A DNA stretch of 36,145 bases from Oscillospiraceae bacterium (GTDB lineage Bacteria > Bacillota > Clostridia > Oscillospirales > CAG-272). The notes under the pieces are model-generated. The model was not told the DNA's origin and searched no databases. It was given only the letters and a program-made list of their open reading frames with translations. The position numbers were made by a program, and so were the translations under genes. Location: the NCBI GenBank assembly GCA_015064005.1, contig SVTA01000010.1, forward strand, positions 1 through 36,145, read 5' to 3'. Below, piece by piece: positions 6,744 to 15,530 of the stretch (within the stretch, counting starts at the first letter, position 1; each line of letters starts with the position of its first letter).

Positions 6744-7565
6744 TTATGAGATCAGGAGTGAGAGCAGCACCGCTGCGCCCAAGAAAATGCGGTATACACC
6801 GAAGGCCGAAAAGGAGCGGCGGCGCACAAATTCCATCAAAAAGCGAATGGTCACAAGAGAAACAAGAAATGCTGTGAGCGTGCCGGTCAGCAGCCACACC
6901 CATTCCTTTGTGGAGAGCATTTGCCCCACGGCAAAAAATTTCACCGCCTTCAGGGCAGATGCCCCTGCCATCACGGGGATGGCAAGATAAAAGGAGAACG
7001 CGGCAGCGGCAGGGCGGTCTACGCCAAGCAGGCGCCCGCCGAGGATGGTCGCGCCGGAGCGCGAGGTGCCCGGCACCAGTGACAGCACCTGAAAGCAGCC
7101 GATCAGAAGGGCGTCCCTGACGCCGATCTCTGAGAGTGCCGATACACGGGGCGGACACTGCCGTTTTTCCAGCAAAAGAAACAGCACGCCGTAAAAAATC
7201 AGCGTCGCAGCCACAGTAGGGGCGTTGTAGAGTGTTTGGTCGAGCCATTCCTCCAGTAGGAGCCCCGCGATCACCGCAGGCAGCGTGGCAAGAACAATCT
7301 TGCCCCACAAAAACCACGTATCCCGGCGCTCCGCCCGGCTCTTATCCCCGGAAAAGGGCCATAACGGTGCGAAAAACAGCAAGACAACCGCCAAAATGGC
7401 ACCAAGCTGGATCACCACCTCAAACAGCGAAAAGAAAGCCTCGTCAAAGCAAGGGCTGAGCCACCTCTCCAAGAGGATCAGATGACCTGTGGAGGATACG
7501 GGCAGCCATTCCGTCACGCCCTCCAGCACACCAAACAGCACCGCCTCAAAAACGCCGCGCCACAT
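6744..7565 (-). CDS. uppP: undecaprenyl-diphosphatase (273 aa)
   Basis: This integral membrane phosphatase (BacA/UppP) converts undecaprenyl pyrophosphate to the monophosphate carrier needed for peptidoglycan and wall polymer export; overexpression gives bacitracin resistance. The two signature loops are intact: EGVTEWLPVSSTGH near the N-terminus and PGTSRSGATI near residue 165, which together build the active site. About eight hydrophobic helices are visible. The track begins at a GTG that overlaps the Shine-Dalgarno itself. The ATG at 7565, 5 nt after GGAGGT, is the sensible start. Seventeen nucleotides separate it from rarA upstream, so it is part of the same transcript. Confidence 0.96.
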   Translation of the reverse strand: MWRGVFEAVLFGVLEGVTEWLPVSSTGHLILLERWLSPCFDEAFFSLFEVVIQLGAILAVVLLFFAPLWPFSGDKSRAERRDTWFLWGKIVLATLPAVIAGLLLEEWLDQTLYNAPTVAATLIFYGVLFLLLEKRQCPPRVSALSEIGVRDALLIGCFQVLSLVPGTSRSGATILGGRLLGVDRPAAAAFSFYLAIPVMAGASALKAVKFFAVGQMLSTKEWVWLLTGTLTAFLVSLVTIRFLMEFVRRRSFSAFGVYRIFLGAAVLLSLLIS

Positions 7566-7582
7566 AGGCACCTCCGTGAAGT

Positions 7583-8851
7583 TTACTGCTTCAACTTCCC
7601 GCCCTCACGGCGAATGGTGGCAGCGTAGCCTGCCGCCGCCTGCTCGGTCTTGTTATCTCCAAAGGTGTAGTATTTCCGTCCGCGCAGATCGTTTGGTAAA
7701 TACTGCTGCGCCACGTAGTGATAGGAGTATTCGTGGGGATATTTGTACCCCTTGAACAGCGGGGATTGCAGGTGCGTGGGCACCGTATTGCCCAGCCCCT
7801 TATCCACGTCCTCGCGGGCCATAGCTACCGCCATATAGGCGGAATTGGACTTGGGCGCGGTTGCCAGCAGCAGCGCCGCGTTGGCCAGCGGGATCTGCGC
7901 CTCGGGGAAGCCCAGCTCCTTGGCGGACTCGCAGCAGGCGCGGACGATCACCGCCGCCTGGGGATACGCGAGCCCCACGTCCTCGCTGGCAATGACCTGC
8001 AGGCGCCGACACAGCGAGATCAGCTCGCCTGCCGCCACCAGCTTCGCCACGTAAAAGGCCGTGGCATCGGGATCAGAGCCCCGGATGGACTTTTGCAGGC
8101 AGGAGAGCAGATCGTAGTGGGAGTCGTCGTTGAAGTTCCCGATCTTGACGTGAAACTCATCCACGTTTTCCTTAGAAATCGCACCCGTTCGGGGGCTATT
8201 TTCGTTTTCCCCCTCGCCGCCGGCGGCGAAATAGGCGTTTTCCAAAAGCCCGATGCCACGCCGCACGTCACCGCGCACCATATGACCGATATAGGTCAGC
8301 ACCTCGTCCTCAGCGGCGATGGCCGTTCCGTTCTCGGCATTGAGATGCTCCAGCGCCCGACGCAGCGCCGGCACCATATCTGCCGCCACCACAGGCTTGA
8401 ACTCAAACAGCGACGAGCGGGAAATGATGGCGTTATAAATGTAAAAATGAGGATTTTCCGTGGTGGAGGCGATCAGCGTCACCCGTCCGTCCTCCATATA
8501 CTCCAGCAGGCTCTGCTGCTGCTTGCGGTTGAAATACTGGATCTCGTCTAAATACAGCAAAATGCCGCCGGAGCCAAAGACGTTGTTGGTTTCCGAAAGC
8601 ACCTCCTTCACCTCGGCCAGCGTGGCGGAGGTGCAATTGAAGCGGTGGAAGGTCATGCCGGAGCTTTTGGCGATGATGGCAGCGGCGGTGGTCTTGCCCG
8701 TGCCGGGAGGGCCGAAGAAGATCATATTGGTGACCCGTCCGCTTTCCACCATGCGGCGCACCACGCCCCGAGGGCCAAACAGATGCTTTTGGCCAACAAC
8801 GGTATCAAAGGAGGTGGGGCGCAAAATGTCAGCAAGCTGCTCGTTTCTCAT
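7583..8851 (-). CDS. rarA: replication-associated recombination protein A, AAA+ ATPase (422 aa)
   Basis: RarA (MgsA/WRNIP1 family) is a clamp-loader-like ATPase that acts at stalled replication forks. Walker A is GPPGTGKTT and Walker B LLYLDEIQYFN; the family usually has DEIHRFN, so the histidine position is Gln here. The sensor-1 region reads IASTTENPHF. The C-terminal half (LVAAGELISLCRR...AMAREDV...GYKYPHEYSYHY) is the MgsA tetramerisation domain. AGGAGG lies 9 nt before ATG 8851; the track start adds 14 residues from inside the upstream gene. The Shine-Dalgarno lies within the end of the U32 gene (4-nt gap between stop and ATG), indicating translational coupling. Confidence 0.95.
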   Translation of the reverse strand: MRNEQLADILRPTSFDTVVGQKHLFGPRGVVRRMVESGRVTNMIFFGPPGTGKTTAAAIIAKSSGMTFHRFNCTSATLAEVKEVLSETNNVFGSGGILLYLDEIQYFNRKQQQSLLEYMEDGRVTLIASTTENPHFYIYNAIISRSSLFEFKPVVAADMVPALRRALEHLNAENGTAIAAEDEVLTYIGHMVRGDVRRGIGLLENAYFAAGGEGENENSPRTGAISKENVDEFHVKIGNFNDDSHYDLLSCLQKSIRGSDPDATAFYVAKLVAAGELISLCRRLQVIASEDVGLAYPQAAVIVRACCESAKELGFPEAQIPLANAALLLATAPKSNSAYMAVAMAREDVDKGLGNTVPTHLQSPLFKGYKYPHEYSYHYVAQQYLPNDLRGRKYYTFGDNKTEQAAAGYAATIRREGGKLKQ

Positions 8852-8855
8852 ACCG

Positions 8856-10115
8856 TTATACCTCCTTTTCCTCTCCGGCGCGCAAAATATCACCGGGCGT
8901 CACCGGGAAGGGCACTCTTGCGTAAAACTGCATCAGGGGATGGGGTGCGGCCTCAATGGGCGCACCGCTCTCGTCGTAAAGCTCGGTGACCGTAAAGGGC
9001 ATACCCACTCGCCCCGGCGTCAGCAGCTCCGCCGTGTCGCCCACGGAAAGCTTATTGCGCTGCAGGAATCGGTACAGCCGTCCGCCCTCCGTCTCGGCCG
9101 CAAGCCCTGCGGGCAGCGGCGCCTCCTCGGTGGCCGTGGCGAAATAAGCCTTCTCACGGATGTAGCCGGGCGTTGTACACAGCTGGGCGTTTTCCCTGGG
9201 GTCATCAAACCAGTAGCCGGTGCAGTATTCCCGATGGGAAACGCTCTCCACCTCCCGGTACAGCGCCTCGTCGAAGCGGTATCCGTCGGGATCGCGCAAA
9301 TAGGCGTCGATGGCCATGCGATAGGCGTTGGTGATGACGGCGGTATAGTATGCGCTCTTCATCCGCCCCTCGATCTTGAAGGAGGACACGCCCGCCCGGA
9401 TCAGCTCCGGCACGTGGCGCAGCATGCACATATCCTTGGAGGACATCACAAAGGTGCCATGCTCGTTTTCCATGATAGGCAAATGCTCATCGGGGCGCTT
9501 TTCCTCGATGATGGTATAATTCCAACGGCAGGGCTGGGTACAGGCGCCACGGTTGGCATCTCTGCCGGTAAACTGGTTGGACAGCATACATCTGCCGCTG
9601 TAGGAAACGCACATCGAGCCGTGGACAAAGGCCTCCAGCTCCACGTCGTCAGAGAGCGCCTCCCGGATGGCCACCACCTCACCGAGCGTCAGCTCCCGCG
9701 CCAGTACCAGACGCTTCGCGCCCAGAGCCGCCCACGCTTTTGCGGCGGCAGGGCTAACGATGCTGCTTTGCGTGGAGATGTGGATCTCCATTTCCGGCAG
9801 CAGCTCCTTGACGGTGGAAAGCACGCCGAGATCGGTGACGATCATGGCATCGATCCCCACACCCGAAAGGGACTGCAAATAAGCCCGCAGGGCGGGATAT
9901 TCTGCACCGTGTGGCATGGTATTGACGGTGAGATAGATCTTTTTGCCCCTTTCGTGGACATAATCAGCGGCCTTTTTCAGCTCCTCGTCGGTGAAATTAT
10001 CTGCCGCCGAGCGCATACCGAAATGCTGTCCCGCCAGATACACCGCATCCGCTCCGAAGCGCAGCGCAGCCTGCATTTTTTCAAAATTGCCCGCAGGTGA
10101 TAACAGTTCAACCAA
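8856..10115 (-). CDS. peptidase U32 family protein, probable tRNA/rRNA hydroxylation factor (419 aa)
   Basis: U32 proteins such as Bacillus TrhP and E. coli RlhA/TrhP use prephenate-linked chemistry to hydroxylate uridine or cytidine in RNA; others are annotated as collagenase-like peptidases. The N-terminal barrel starts ELLSPAGNFEKMQAALRFGA. The family signature is EAFVHGSMCVSYSGRCMLS, followed by RGACTQPCRWNY; these cysteines are candidate Fe-S ligands. SSFKIEGRMKSAYYTA and a C-terminal beta domain (about 310-419) complete it. It opens with a TTG start (10115) behind GGGGAG; no ATG is nearby in frame. It is first of a four-gene operon driven by a consensus promoter at 10162-10190. Its RNA-modifying role is inferred from the family. 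Confidence 0.88.
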   Translation of the reverse strand: MVELLSPAGNFEKMQAALRFGADAVYLAGQHFGMRSAADNFTDEELKKAADYVHERGKKIYLTVNTMPHGAEYPALRAYLQSLSGVGIDAMIVTDLGVLSTVKELLPEMEIHISTQSSIVSPAAAKAWAALGAKRLVLARELTLGEVVAIREALSDDVELEAFVHGSMCVSYSGRCMLSNQFTGRDANRGACTQPCRWNYTIIEEKRPDEHLPIMENEHGTFVMSSKDMCMLRHVPELIRAGVSSFKIEGRMKSAYYTAVITNAYRMAIDAYLRDPDGYRFDEALYREVESVSHREYCTGYWFDDPRENAQLCTTPGYIREKAYFATATEEAPLPAGLAAETEGGRLYRFLQRNKLSVGDTAELLTPGRVGMPFTVTELYDESGAPIEAAPHPLMQFYARVPFPVTPGDILRAGEEKEV

Positions 10116-10161
10116 AATATGCTCCCCTCCCCACGCGCGTGGGTGTTTTGATACTTCTTAT

Positions 10162-10190
10162 ATTATAATGCTTTTTCCCTTTGCTGTCAA
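10162..10190 (-). promoter_or_regulatory. consensus sigma-A promoter of the U32-rarA-uppP operon
   Basis: On the minus strand, TTGACA - 17 nt - TATAAT, a perfect match in both hexamers and spacing, about 47 nt upstream of the TTG start. It predicts strong constitutive expression. Confidence 0.85.
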
Positions 10191-10212
10191 CAAGCGACCA
10201 CGCAATTTTCTC

Positions 10213-10241
10213 TTGCAATCCTTTCAATTTTATGCTACAAT
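10213..10241 (+). promoter_or_regulatory. promoter of the SDR gene
   Basis: TTGCAA - 17 nt - TACAAT with TGC before the -10, 65 nt upstream of the SDR ATG and divergent from the U32 operon promoter. Confidence 0.65.
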
Positions 10242-10306
10242 ACGAGAAAGACCCCTTCCAGTATATAAGAAGCAAGGGGAAACTATGTCAAAGGAGGCAA
10301 AACGGT

Positions 10307-11212
10307 ATGGAAAAAACGACGCTCAGCTATCAAAAATGGCGCGAGAAGCACCTATCCGATCTGTCAGGAAGGGTGGCAGTAGTCACCGGCGGCAACAGCG
10401 GCATTGGCTTTGAATCCGCAAGAGGGCTGCTTGCCCTTGGTGCCGAGGTGGTGCTGGCCTGCCGGAATCCGGAGAAAGGCGCGGACGCGGTCAAGCGGCT
10501 ACAAAACGAAATTCCCGATGGGCACGTCAGCGTTGAGCTCGTTGATCTTGCTTCCTTTGCCTCTATTGACGCATTTGCGGAAAATCTCCGGGGACGGTAT
10601 GAGAAAATCCATATTTTCCTTCACTGTGCCGGGGTCTATTACCCAAGAGAAGCCCGCACCGTTGACGGCCTCCCCACCACGGTGGGCGTGAACTTCGTGG
10701 GCACGGTGCGCCTTGCGGGCGCGGTGCTGTCCCTCATGGACGAGGAGTGCCGCATGATCTTTACCACCAGCCTCACCGACCGCTTCGGGCAGGTAAGGGG
10801 CGGTGACGCGCTGGCACCGGATAAAGCCGAGGGCTATCCTGCCTATGCCCGCAGCAAGCATCTGCTTTCTGCCTACGTCTGCCGCGCAGCCGCCACCCGC
10901 AAGGAGGGGCAGCCCGCCTTCATCGCGGTGCATCCCGGCATCACCGCCACGGATCTCCTCTCCCCCGCCAAGACCTCTCACAAGCCTCTCTTTTCGCGGC
11001 TCGGCCACGCCTTTCTTTACGTGTTCACCCATTCGCCGGAAAAGGCGGCGCTGACGGCACTGTGGGCGGCGGCGGGCAACGTGGAAAACGGTGCCTGCAT
11101 CGGCCCACGCGGCCTCTTCGGCATCAGCGGCTATCCGCACCGCACCCGTTTTGCCCGTCGCGTGCGAAAAAGTGCCCGCATTTCGAAAACTTTTCGTGCC
11201 TCAAAGCCTTGA
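10307..11212 (+). CDS. short-chain dehydrogenase/reductase (301 aa)
   Basis: This is an NAD(P)-dependent oxidoreductase of the retinol-dehydrogenase/WW-domain-oxidoreductase-like SDR group. The Rossmann dinucleotide loop is TGGNSGIGF, the second-strand Arg in ACRNPEKG favours NADP(H), the NNAG-type motif reads HCAGVY, and the catalytic YxxxK is YARSK with a Ser upstream (TTSL). ATG 10307 follows AAAGGAGG; the track start 42 codons earlier has no ribosome site. The last 25 residues are unusually basic (RTRFARRVRKSARIS). The substrate cannot be inferred. Its stop codon overlaps the -35 box of the next gene, so that gene has its own promoter. Confidence 0.88.
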   Translation: MEKTTLSYQKWREKHLSDLSGRVAVVTGGNSGIGFESARGLLALGAEVVLACRNPEKGADAVKRLQNEIPDGHVSVELVDLASFASIDAFAENLRGRYEKIHIFLHCAGVYYPREARTVDGLPTTVGVNFVGTVRLAGAVLSLMDEECRMIFTTSLTDRFGQVRGGDALAPDKAEGYPAYARSKHLLSAYVCRAAATRKEGQPAFIAVHPGITATDLLSPAKTSHKPLFSRLGHAFLYVFTHSPEKAALTALWAAAGNVENGACIGPRGLFGISGYPHRTRFARRVRKSARISKTFRASKP

Positions 11213-11237
11213 CAATCCCGTCGCGGAGGTGTAAAAT
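11209..11237 (+). promoter_or_regulatory. promoter of the first PHP gene
   Basis: TTGACA - 17 nt - TAAAAT. The -35 hexamer overlaps the TGA stop of the SDR gene. The same hexamers and spacing recur upstream of the second PHP gene (12700-12728), as expected after duplication of gene plus promoter. Confidence 0.75.
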
Positions 11238-11290
11238 ACCCCCAAGAGAGCCAATCACTCTACATGATTCTAAAAATTAAGGAGTCCATT

Positions 11291-12628
11291 ATGCTTGAAA
11301 GATATCCCTCTCTTTACAGCTATGACATTTTCCCCAAGGTGGTACCCGTAGGCCGCGAGGTGACCGTCACCGTCCGCGTGCTGGATCCCCATCTGATGGG
11401 CGAGCTGCCCTACACCGTTTCCCTCTACGCCATCAACGGCGGGGGAGAAGCAATGGTCAAGGATCTGCCTCGCACGCTGCTTCCCGCGCCGCAGCAGGGC
11501 TTTACCGTCACCGTCACACTGCCCTCCGAGCAGGAATATCAGCTGCACATCAATTACGAAAACAAGACCCGTCCCCGTGCGGCACTTCCCTTTTATGCCG
11601 TAGAGGACGACCTGCTCTGCCGCACGCCCTTGGTCGGTGACCTGCACGCCCATACCTTTTTCTCCGACGGCCAGCAGGGGCCTGCATTCATCGCCGCCGA
11701 ATACCGCAAGAACGGTTACGATTTTCTTTCCGTGACCGATCACCGTCGCCGCGCTCCCTCGCTGATGGCCATAGAGACCTTCGAGGAGCTGGAGCTTCCC
11801 TTCAAGCTCTATCCCGGCGAGGAGGTACACCCCCACGGCATCCGCACGCACATCGTCAATTTCGCCTCCGACAACAGCGCCAACGAATACGCGCTGGCGG
11901 CCAAGGCGCAGGAGGAATGGAGAAACACCGACCCCACGCCCGAGTGGGAGGCTGAGATGGCGCGCATCAAGGAGACCCTGACCGATCTGCCCGACGGCGT
12001 TTCCGCCGACGAGGTGGCCTCTGCCATGATCGTTTGCCGCATCATCCGCGAGGGCGGCGGACTCGCCATTCTCGCGCACCCTCATTGGGTCTATCCCCTG
12101 CGCAGCGTACCGGATCAGACCACCCGCTACTTCTTCGAAAAGGGTATTTTCGACGCCCTGGAGCTGATTGGCGGTATGCGTTGGTATGAAAACCATCCCC
12201 AGGTAGCACTGTACCATCACCTCACCGCCGAGGGCATCCGCATTCCTGTGGTGGGCTCCAGCGACGAGCACGGCGTGCTGCCGCACGACCACCCTGCCAA
12301 GACGGTTGCCTATTTCACCGAGGAGCGCACACTGGTTTTTGCCAAGGAGAACAGCCGCGAGGAGATCATCGGAGCCATCAAGGATCTCTATTCCACCGCC
12401 GTGCTGAAATATGCCGAGCAGTATCCGCAGGTCTGCGGCGGCAGCTATCGCCTTTACCAGTACGCCCAGTTCCTGCTCCTCAATTACTTCCCGCTGCGTG
12501 ACGAACTGTATGCTGCCGAGGGCAGGTTGATGCTGGATTACGCCGCAGGCGTCCCCGGTGCCAAGGAGAAGCTGCTCCGCACCGTACAGAGCCACGCTTA
12601 TTTTGAGGAGAAATACTTCTGCCGCTGA
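11291..12628 (+). CDS. PHP-domain (CehA/McbA-type) metallohydrolase, paralog 1 (445 aa)
   Basis: PHP proteins are trinuclear-metal phosphoesterases or hydrolases. An Ig-like beta domain (about 1-112) precedes the PHP barrel. Metal-binding motifs are GDLHAHTFFSDG (from 116), VTDHRRR (D150, H151), PGEEVH (178-180) with RTHIVNF, LAHPHW (263) and SSDEH (323-327). A helical C-terminal part ends EEKYFCR. No signal peptide is present, so it is cytosolic. ATG 11291 follows AAGGAG; the track start is nine codons too early. It is first of three tandem paralogs, the other two being cotranscribed. CehA is a carbaryl hydrolase, but most relatives have no known substrate; a phosphorylated sugar or ester is a guess from the surrounding carbohydrate genes. 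Confidence 0.82.
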   Translation: MLERYPSLYSYDIFPKVVPVGREVTVTVRVLDPHLMGELPYTVSLYAINGGGEAMVKDLPRTLLPAPQQGFTVTVTLPSEQEYQLHINYENKTRPRAALPFYAVEDDLLCRTPLVGDLHAHTFFSDGQQGPAFIAAEYRKNGYDFLSVTDHRRRAPSLMAIETFEELELPFKLYPGEEVHPHGIRTHIVNFASDNSANEYALAAKAQEEWRNTDPTPEWEAEMARIKETLTDLPDGVSADEVASAMIVCRIIREGGGLAILAHPHWVYPLRSVPDQTTRYFFEKGIFDALELIGGMRWYENHPQVALYHHLTAEGIRIPVVGSSDEHGVLPHDHPAKTVAYFTEERTLVFAKENSREEIIGAIKDLYSTAVLKYAEQYPQVCGGSYRLYQYAQFLLLNYFPLRDELYAAEGRLMLDYAAGVPGAKEKLLRTVQSHAYFEEKYFCR

Positions 12629-12699
12629 CGGCGCCCTTGTAAAAATCTCCTCACGCGAGGAAATTGCGTCATTCTCCTCAAAACTCTCCGCCGAAGGGG

Positions 12700-12728
12700 T
12701 TGACATCGTCCATATTCTTTTATAAAAT
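12700..12728 (+). promoter_or_regulatory. promoter of the second and third PHP genes
   Basis: TTGACA - 17 nt - TAAAAT, 38 nt before ATG 12767. It matches the promoter of paralog 1 in both hexamers and spacing. A small CCTC-acg-CGAGG hairpin without a T-run precedes it, so paralog 1 may only partly terminate. Confidence 0.75.
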
Positions 12729-12766
12729 GAAAACAAATTCCATACACACCGAAAAGGAGTAACGCT

Positions 12767-14104
12767 ATGTTGAACAGACGCATCGACCTTTACAGCTACG
12801 ATATTTACCCCAAGGTGGTGCCCGTGGGGCGCAAGGTAACCGTCACCGTGCAGGCAATAGACCCCCATTTGATGCAGGATTTCTCCTACACCGTTTCGCT
12901 CTACGCCATCAACGACGCGGGCAAGGTGCTGGAATCGAACCTGCCCTGCACGCCTTTGGCCGCCCCCCGGCAGGGCTTTACCGTTACCGTGACGCTGCCG
13001 AAGGAGCAAGAATACCTCCTGCAGATCACGTATGCCGACAAAGCGCGCCCTCAGGCCAATCTGCAATTTTACGCACTGGAGGATGACCTCCTCTGCCGCA
13101 AGCCCCTCTTTGGTGAGTTTCACGCTCATTCCTTCTTCTCCGACGGCAAGCAGGGTCCCGCCTTCCTTGCCGCCGAGTACCGTCAGCACGGCTTTGACTT
13201 CCTTTCGGTGACCGATCATCGCCGCCGTGCCCCCTCTCTGCTTGCCATCGAGGCCTTTGAGGGCTTGGAGCTTCCCTTCAAGCTCTATCCCGGTGAGGAG
13301 GTGCACCCCGCCGATATCCGCACACACATCGTCAACTTCGCCTCCGATAACAGCGCCAACAAGTTTGCCCTGAAGGAAAAAACGCAGGAAACCTGGCGCG
13401 ACAGAACCGGCGATCCCGAATGGTTTGAGGAGCTGGAGCGCGTAAAGGCCACCCTGCCCGCGCTTCCCGAAAACGTTTCCGCCGATGAGGTTGCCTCCGC
13501 TACCATCGTTTCCCGCATCATCCGCGAGGGGGGCGGCCTGTGCATTTTGGCGCATCCTCATTGGCGCTACCCCCTGCGCAGTGTCACCGACGAAACCACC
13601 CGTTACTTCCTGCAAAGCGGCCTTTTTGACGCGCTGGAGCTGATCGGCGGTCAGCACTGGTCGGATAACCATTCCCAGATCGCCTACTACAACCAGCTGA
13701 CTGCCGAGGGCATGCGGATCCCCGTGGTGGGTGCCAGTGACGAGCACGGCGTACTGCCTGTAGGCTCTCCTCCTGAAAAACGCCACTATTTCACCGAGGA
13801 GCGCACTCTGGTCTTTGCCAAGGAAAATTCCCGCGAGGGCATCATGGAGGCGGTAAAGGGCTGCTACTCGGCCGCCATGTTCATGCCGGTGGATCAGTTC
13901 CCGCAGATCAACGGCTGCTCCTACCGTCTCTTCAAGTACGCTATGTTTCTGCTGCTGAATTACTTCCCGCTGCGTGACGAGCTTTACGCCGTGGAGGGTC
14001 GATATATGCACGAGTACGCCGCCGGCACCCCCGGCGCAAAGGAAAAGCTGCTGCGCACCGTTGCGGACAACGCCTACTTTGAGGATAAATACTTCTGCCG
14101 TTAA
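12767..14104 (+). CDS. PHP-domain (CehA/McbA-type) metallohydrolase, paralog 2 (445 aa)
   Basis: Same length and architecture as paralog 1, and similar throughout: N-terminal beta domain, then GEFHAHSFFSDG, VTDHRRR, PGEEVH, RTHIVNF, LAHPHW and ASDEHGV. The first motif has Glu-Phe where its neighbours have Asp-Leu or Asp-Met; the two metal-binding histidines are unchanged. Shine-Dalgarno AAAAGGAG precedes ATG 12767. It has its own promoter and is followed after 22 nt by paralog 3. Its 3' end shares a 62-bp identical stretch with paralog 3, a sign of gene conversion. Presumably it works on a variant of the paralog 1 substrate, or the pair form a hetero-oligomer; neither can be decided from sequence. 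Confidence 0.82.
   Translation: MLNRRIDLYSYDIYPKVVPVGRKVTVTVQAIDPHLMQDFSYTVSLYAINDAGKVLESNLPCTPLAAPRQGFTVTVTLPKEQEYLLQITYADKARPQANLQFYALEDDLLCRKPLFGEFHAHSFFSDGKQGPAFLAAEYRQHGFDFLSVTDHRRRAPSLLAIEAFEGLELPFKLYPGEEVHPADIRTHIVNFASDNSANKFALKEKTQETWRDRTGDPEWFEELERVKATLPALPENVSADEVASATIVSRIIREGGGLCILAHPHWRYPLRSVTDETTRYFLQSGLFDALELIGGQHWSDNHSQIAYYNQLTAEGMRIPVVGASDEHGVLPVGSPPEKRHYFTEERTLVFAKENSREGIMEAVKGCYSAAMFMPVDQFPQINGCSYRLFKYAMFLLLNYFPLRDELYAVEGRYMHEYAAGTPGAKEKLLRTVADNAYFEDKYFCR
14006..14067 (+). repeat. 62-bp identical patch shared by PHP paralogs 2 and 3
   Basis: The stretch beginning ATGCACGAGTACGCC is identical at 14006-14067 and 15384-15445, whereas the surrounding codons differ at many third positions and paralog 1 differs here too. 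It encodes MHEYAAGTPGAKEKLLRTVA. This fits a short, recent gene-conversion tract. Confidence 0.85.
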
Positions 14105-14126
14105 AAATCTGTAGAGGAGATTCGTT

Positions 14127-15482
14127 ATGTTCAGCAAAAGCAACAGCCTTGCCCGCTTTGATCTCTTTCCCAAGATCGTTCCCGTAGGGAAAGAGATTCT
14201 CTTCACACTCCGCGCCTACGACGTTGACCGCCTGCGAAACGCAGAAAGCTGCACACTTAACATTTGGTCGATCAACGATCCCATCGATGGATTGGATGAT
14301 CAGAACGCTACCTTTTACGACGTCAAAAAGGAGGCGCTCCCCGCGCCGCAATACGGCTACACCTTTCGCTTGGCCCTGCCGAGAGAAGAGGAATTTCTGG
14401 TATATGTGGTGACCAAGAAAAACGGCAAGACCTCTCAAGATATTCTGCCAATTTACGCGCTGGAGCCCGACCTGCTCTGCCGCACCCCGCTTATGGGTGA
14501 TATGCATGCCCACAGCTGCTACTCGGATGGCGAGCAAGGCCCTGCCTTCATCGCCGCTCATTATCGACAGCACGGCTACGATTTTCTTTCCATCACAGAT
14601 CATCGCCGTTATCAGCCGTCCCTAATGGCAATCCATGCGTTCGAGGGACTGGATATCCCATTCAAGCTCTATCCCGGTGAGGAAGTGCACCCCAGCGGTG
14701 TCCGCACGCATATCGTGAACTTTGGCGGCGAAAAAAGCGTCAATGCCTATGCCTTGGCAGCAAAATCCGTAGAAAGCTGGATGGACACCGAGCCCACACC
14801 GGAATGGAGCGCGGAAATGGAACAAATCATGGCTTCCTTGACCGATCTGCCGGATCGTGTGCCTGCCTATGAAGTGGCTGCCGCCATGATCACAGCCCGC
14901 ATCATCCGCGAAGGAGGAGGGCTTGCGATTCTTGCCCACCCCCACTGGATATGGAAGGTACGCAATGCTCCCGAAGAGCTGACACAATATCTGTTAGAGC
15001 ACGGCATTATGGATGCACTGGAATTGATCGGAGGGCAGGATTGGGGTGAGCAACAGCTACAGCTTGCCTTTTATGATCATTTGCGCAAAAAAGGCTTGCG
15101 TGTTCCTGTTGTTGGATCCAGTGATGAGCACACCGTACTCACACTGCGCCGTCGACGCGTTCAACATTTTACGGAAGAAAGAACCGTGGTTCTTGCCACC
15201 GAAAACACGCGTGACGCCATTATTTCTGCAGTAAAAGCTGACTATTCCACCACCGTCGGGCAATATCAGGATGAGTATCCGCGCGTACGCGGCGGAGAAT
15301 ACCGTATTCAAAAATATGTGATCTTTCTTCTTCAAAACTATTTCCCCCTGCGTGATGAACTCTATATCTCAGAGGGACGTCTGATGCACGAGTACGCCGC
15401 CGGCACCCCCGGCGCAAAGGAAAAGCTGCTGCGCACCGTTGCGGATAACGCTTATTTTGAAGATAAATATTTCTGCCGCTGA
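14127..15482 (+). CDS. PHP-domain (CehA/McbA-type) metallohydrolase, paralog 3 (451 aa)
   Basis: Third member of the tandem family, cotranscribed with paralog 2 (22-nt gap, GAGGAG before ATG 14127). Metal-site motifs are intact: GDMHAHSCYSDG, ITDHRR, PGEEVH, RTHIVNF, LAHPHW, SSDEHTV. The N-terminal domain is more divergent and longer (a DGLDDQNATFYDV insertion). Codon use is visibly more AT-rich than in paralogs 1 and 2, except over the last roughly 60 bases converted to the paralog 2 sequence. That suggests an older duplicate or a later import rather than a simple local copy. A perfect 20-bp hairpin ends the unit. Confidence 0.82.
   Translation: MFSKSNSLARFDLFPKIVPVGKEILFTLRAYDVDRLRNAESCTLNIWSINDPIDGLDDQNATFYDVKKEALPAPQYGYTFRLALPREEEFLVYVVTKKNGKTSQDILPIYALEPDLLCRTPLMGDMHAHSCYSDGEQGPAFIAAHYRQHGYDFLSITDHRRYQPSLMAIHAFEGLDIPFKLYPGEEVHPSGVRTHIVNFGGEKSVNAYALAAKSVESWMDTEPTPEWSAEMEQIMASLTDLPDRVPAYEVAAAMITARIIREGGGLAILAHPHWIWKVRNAPEELTQYLLEHGIMDALELIGGQDWGEQQLQLAFYDHLRKKGLRVPVVGSSDEHTVLTLRRRRVQHFTEERTVVLATENTRDAIISAVKADYSTTVGQYQDEYPRVRGGEYRIQKYVIFLLQNYFPLRDELYISEGRLMHEYAAGTPGAKEKLLRTVADNAYFEDKYFCR
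15384..15445 (+). repeat. 62-bp identical patch, second copy (in PHP paralog 3)
   Basis: Partner of 14006-14067. GC-rich codons here contrast with the AT-richer rest of paralog 3, so the direction of conversion was probably from paralog 2 to paralog 3. Confidence 0.8.
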
Positions 15483-15483
15483 T

Positions 15484-15530
15484 AAAAAGGACACCGTTTT
15501 GGGATTTAACCCCAAAACGGTGTCCTTTTT
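15484..15530. terminator. bidirectional terminator between PHP operon and deacetylase-like gene
   Basis: A perfect 20-bp stem beginning AAAAAGGACACCG with a 7-nt ATTTAAC loop and T-run on both strands. It lies between convergent genes and overlaps the TAA of the minus-strand gene. Confidence 0.9.

Noticed and set aside
11270-14206. 978-aa minus-strand ORF across PHP genes 1 and 2
   Set aside because: Shadow of two similar plus-strand genes; its internal repetition only mirrors their duplication.
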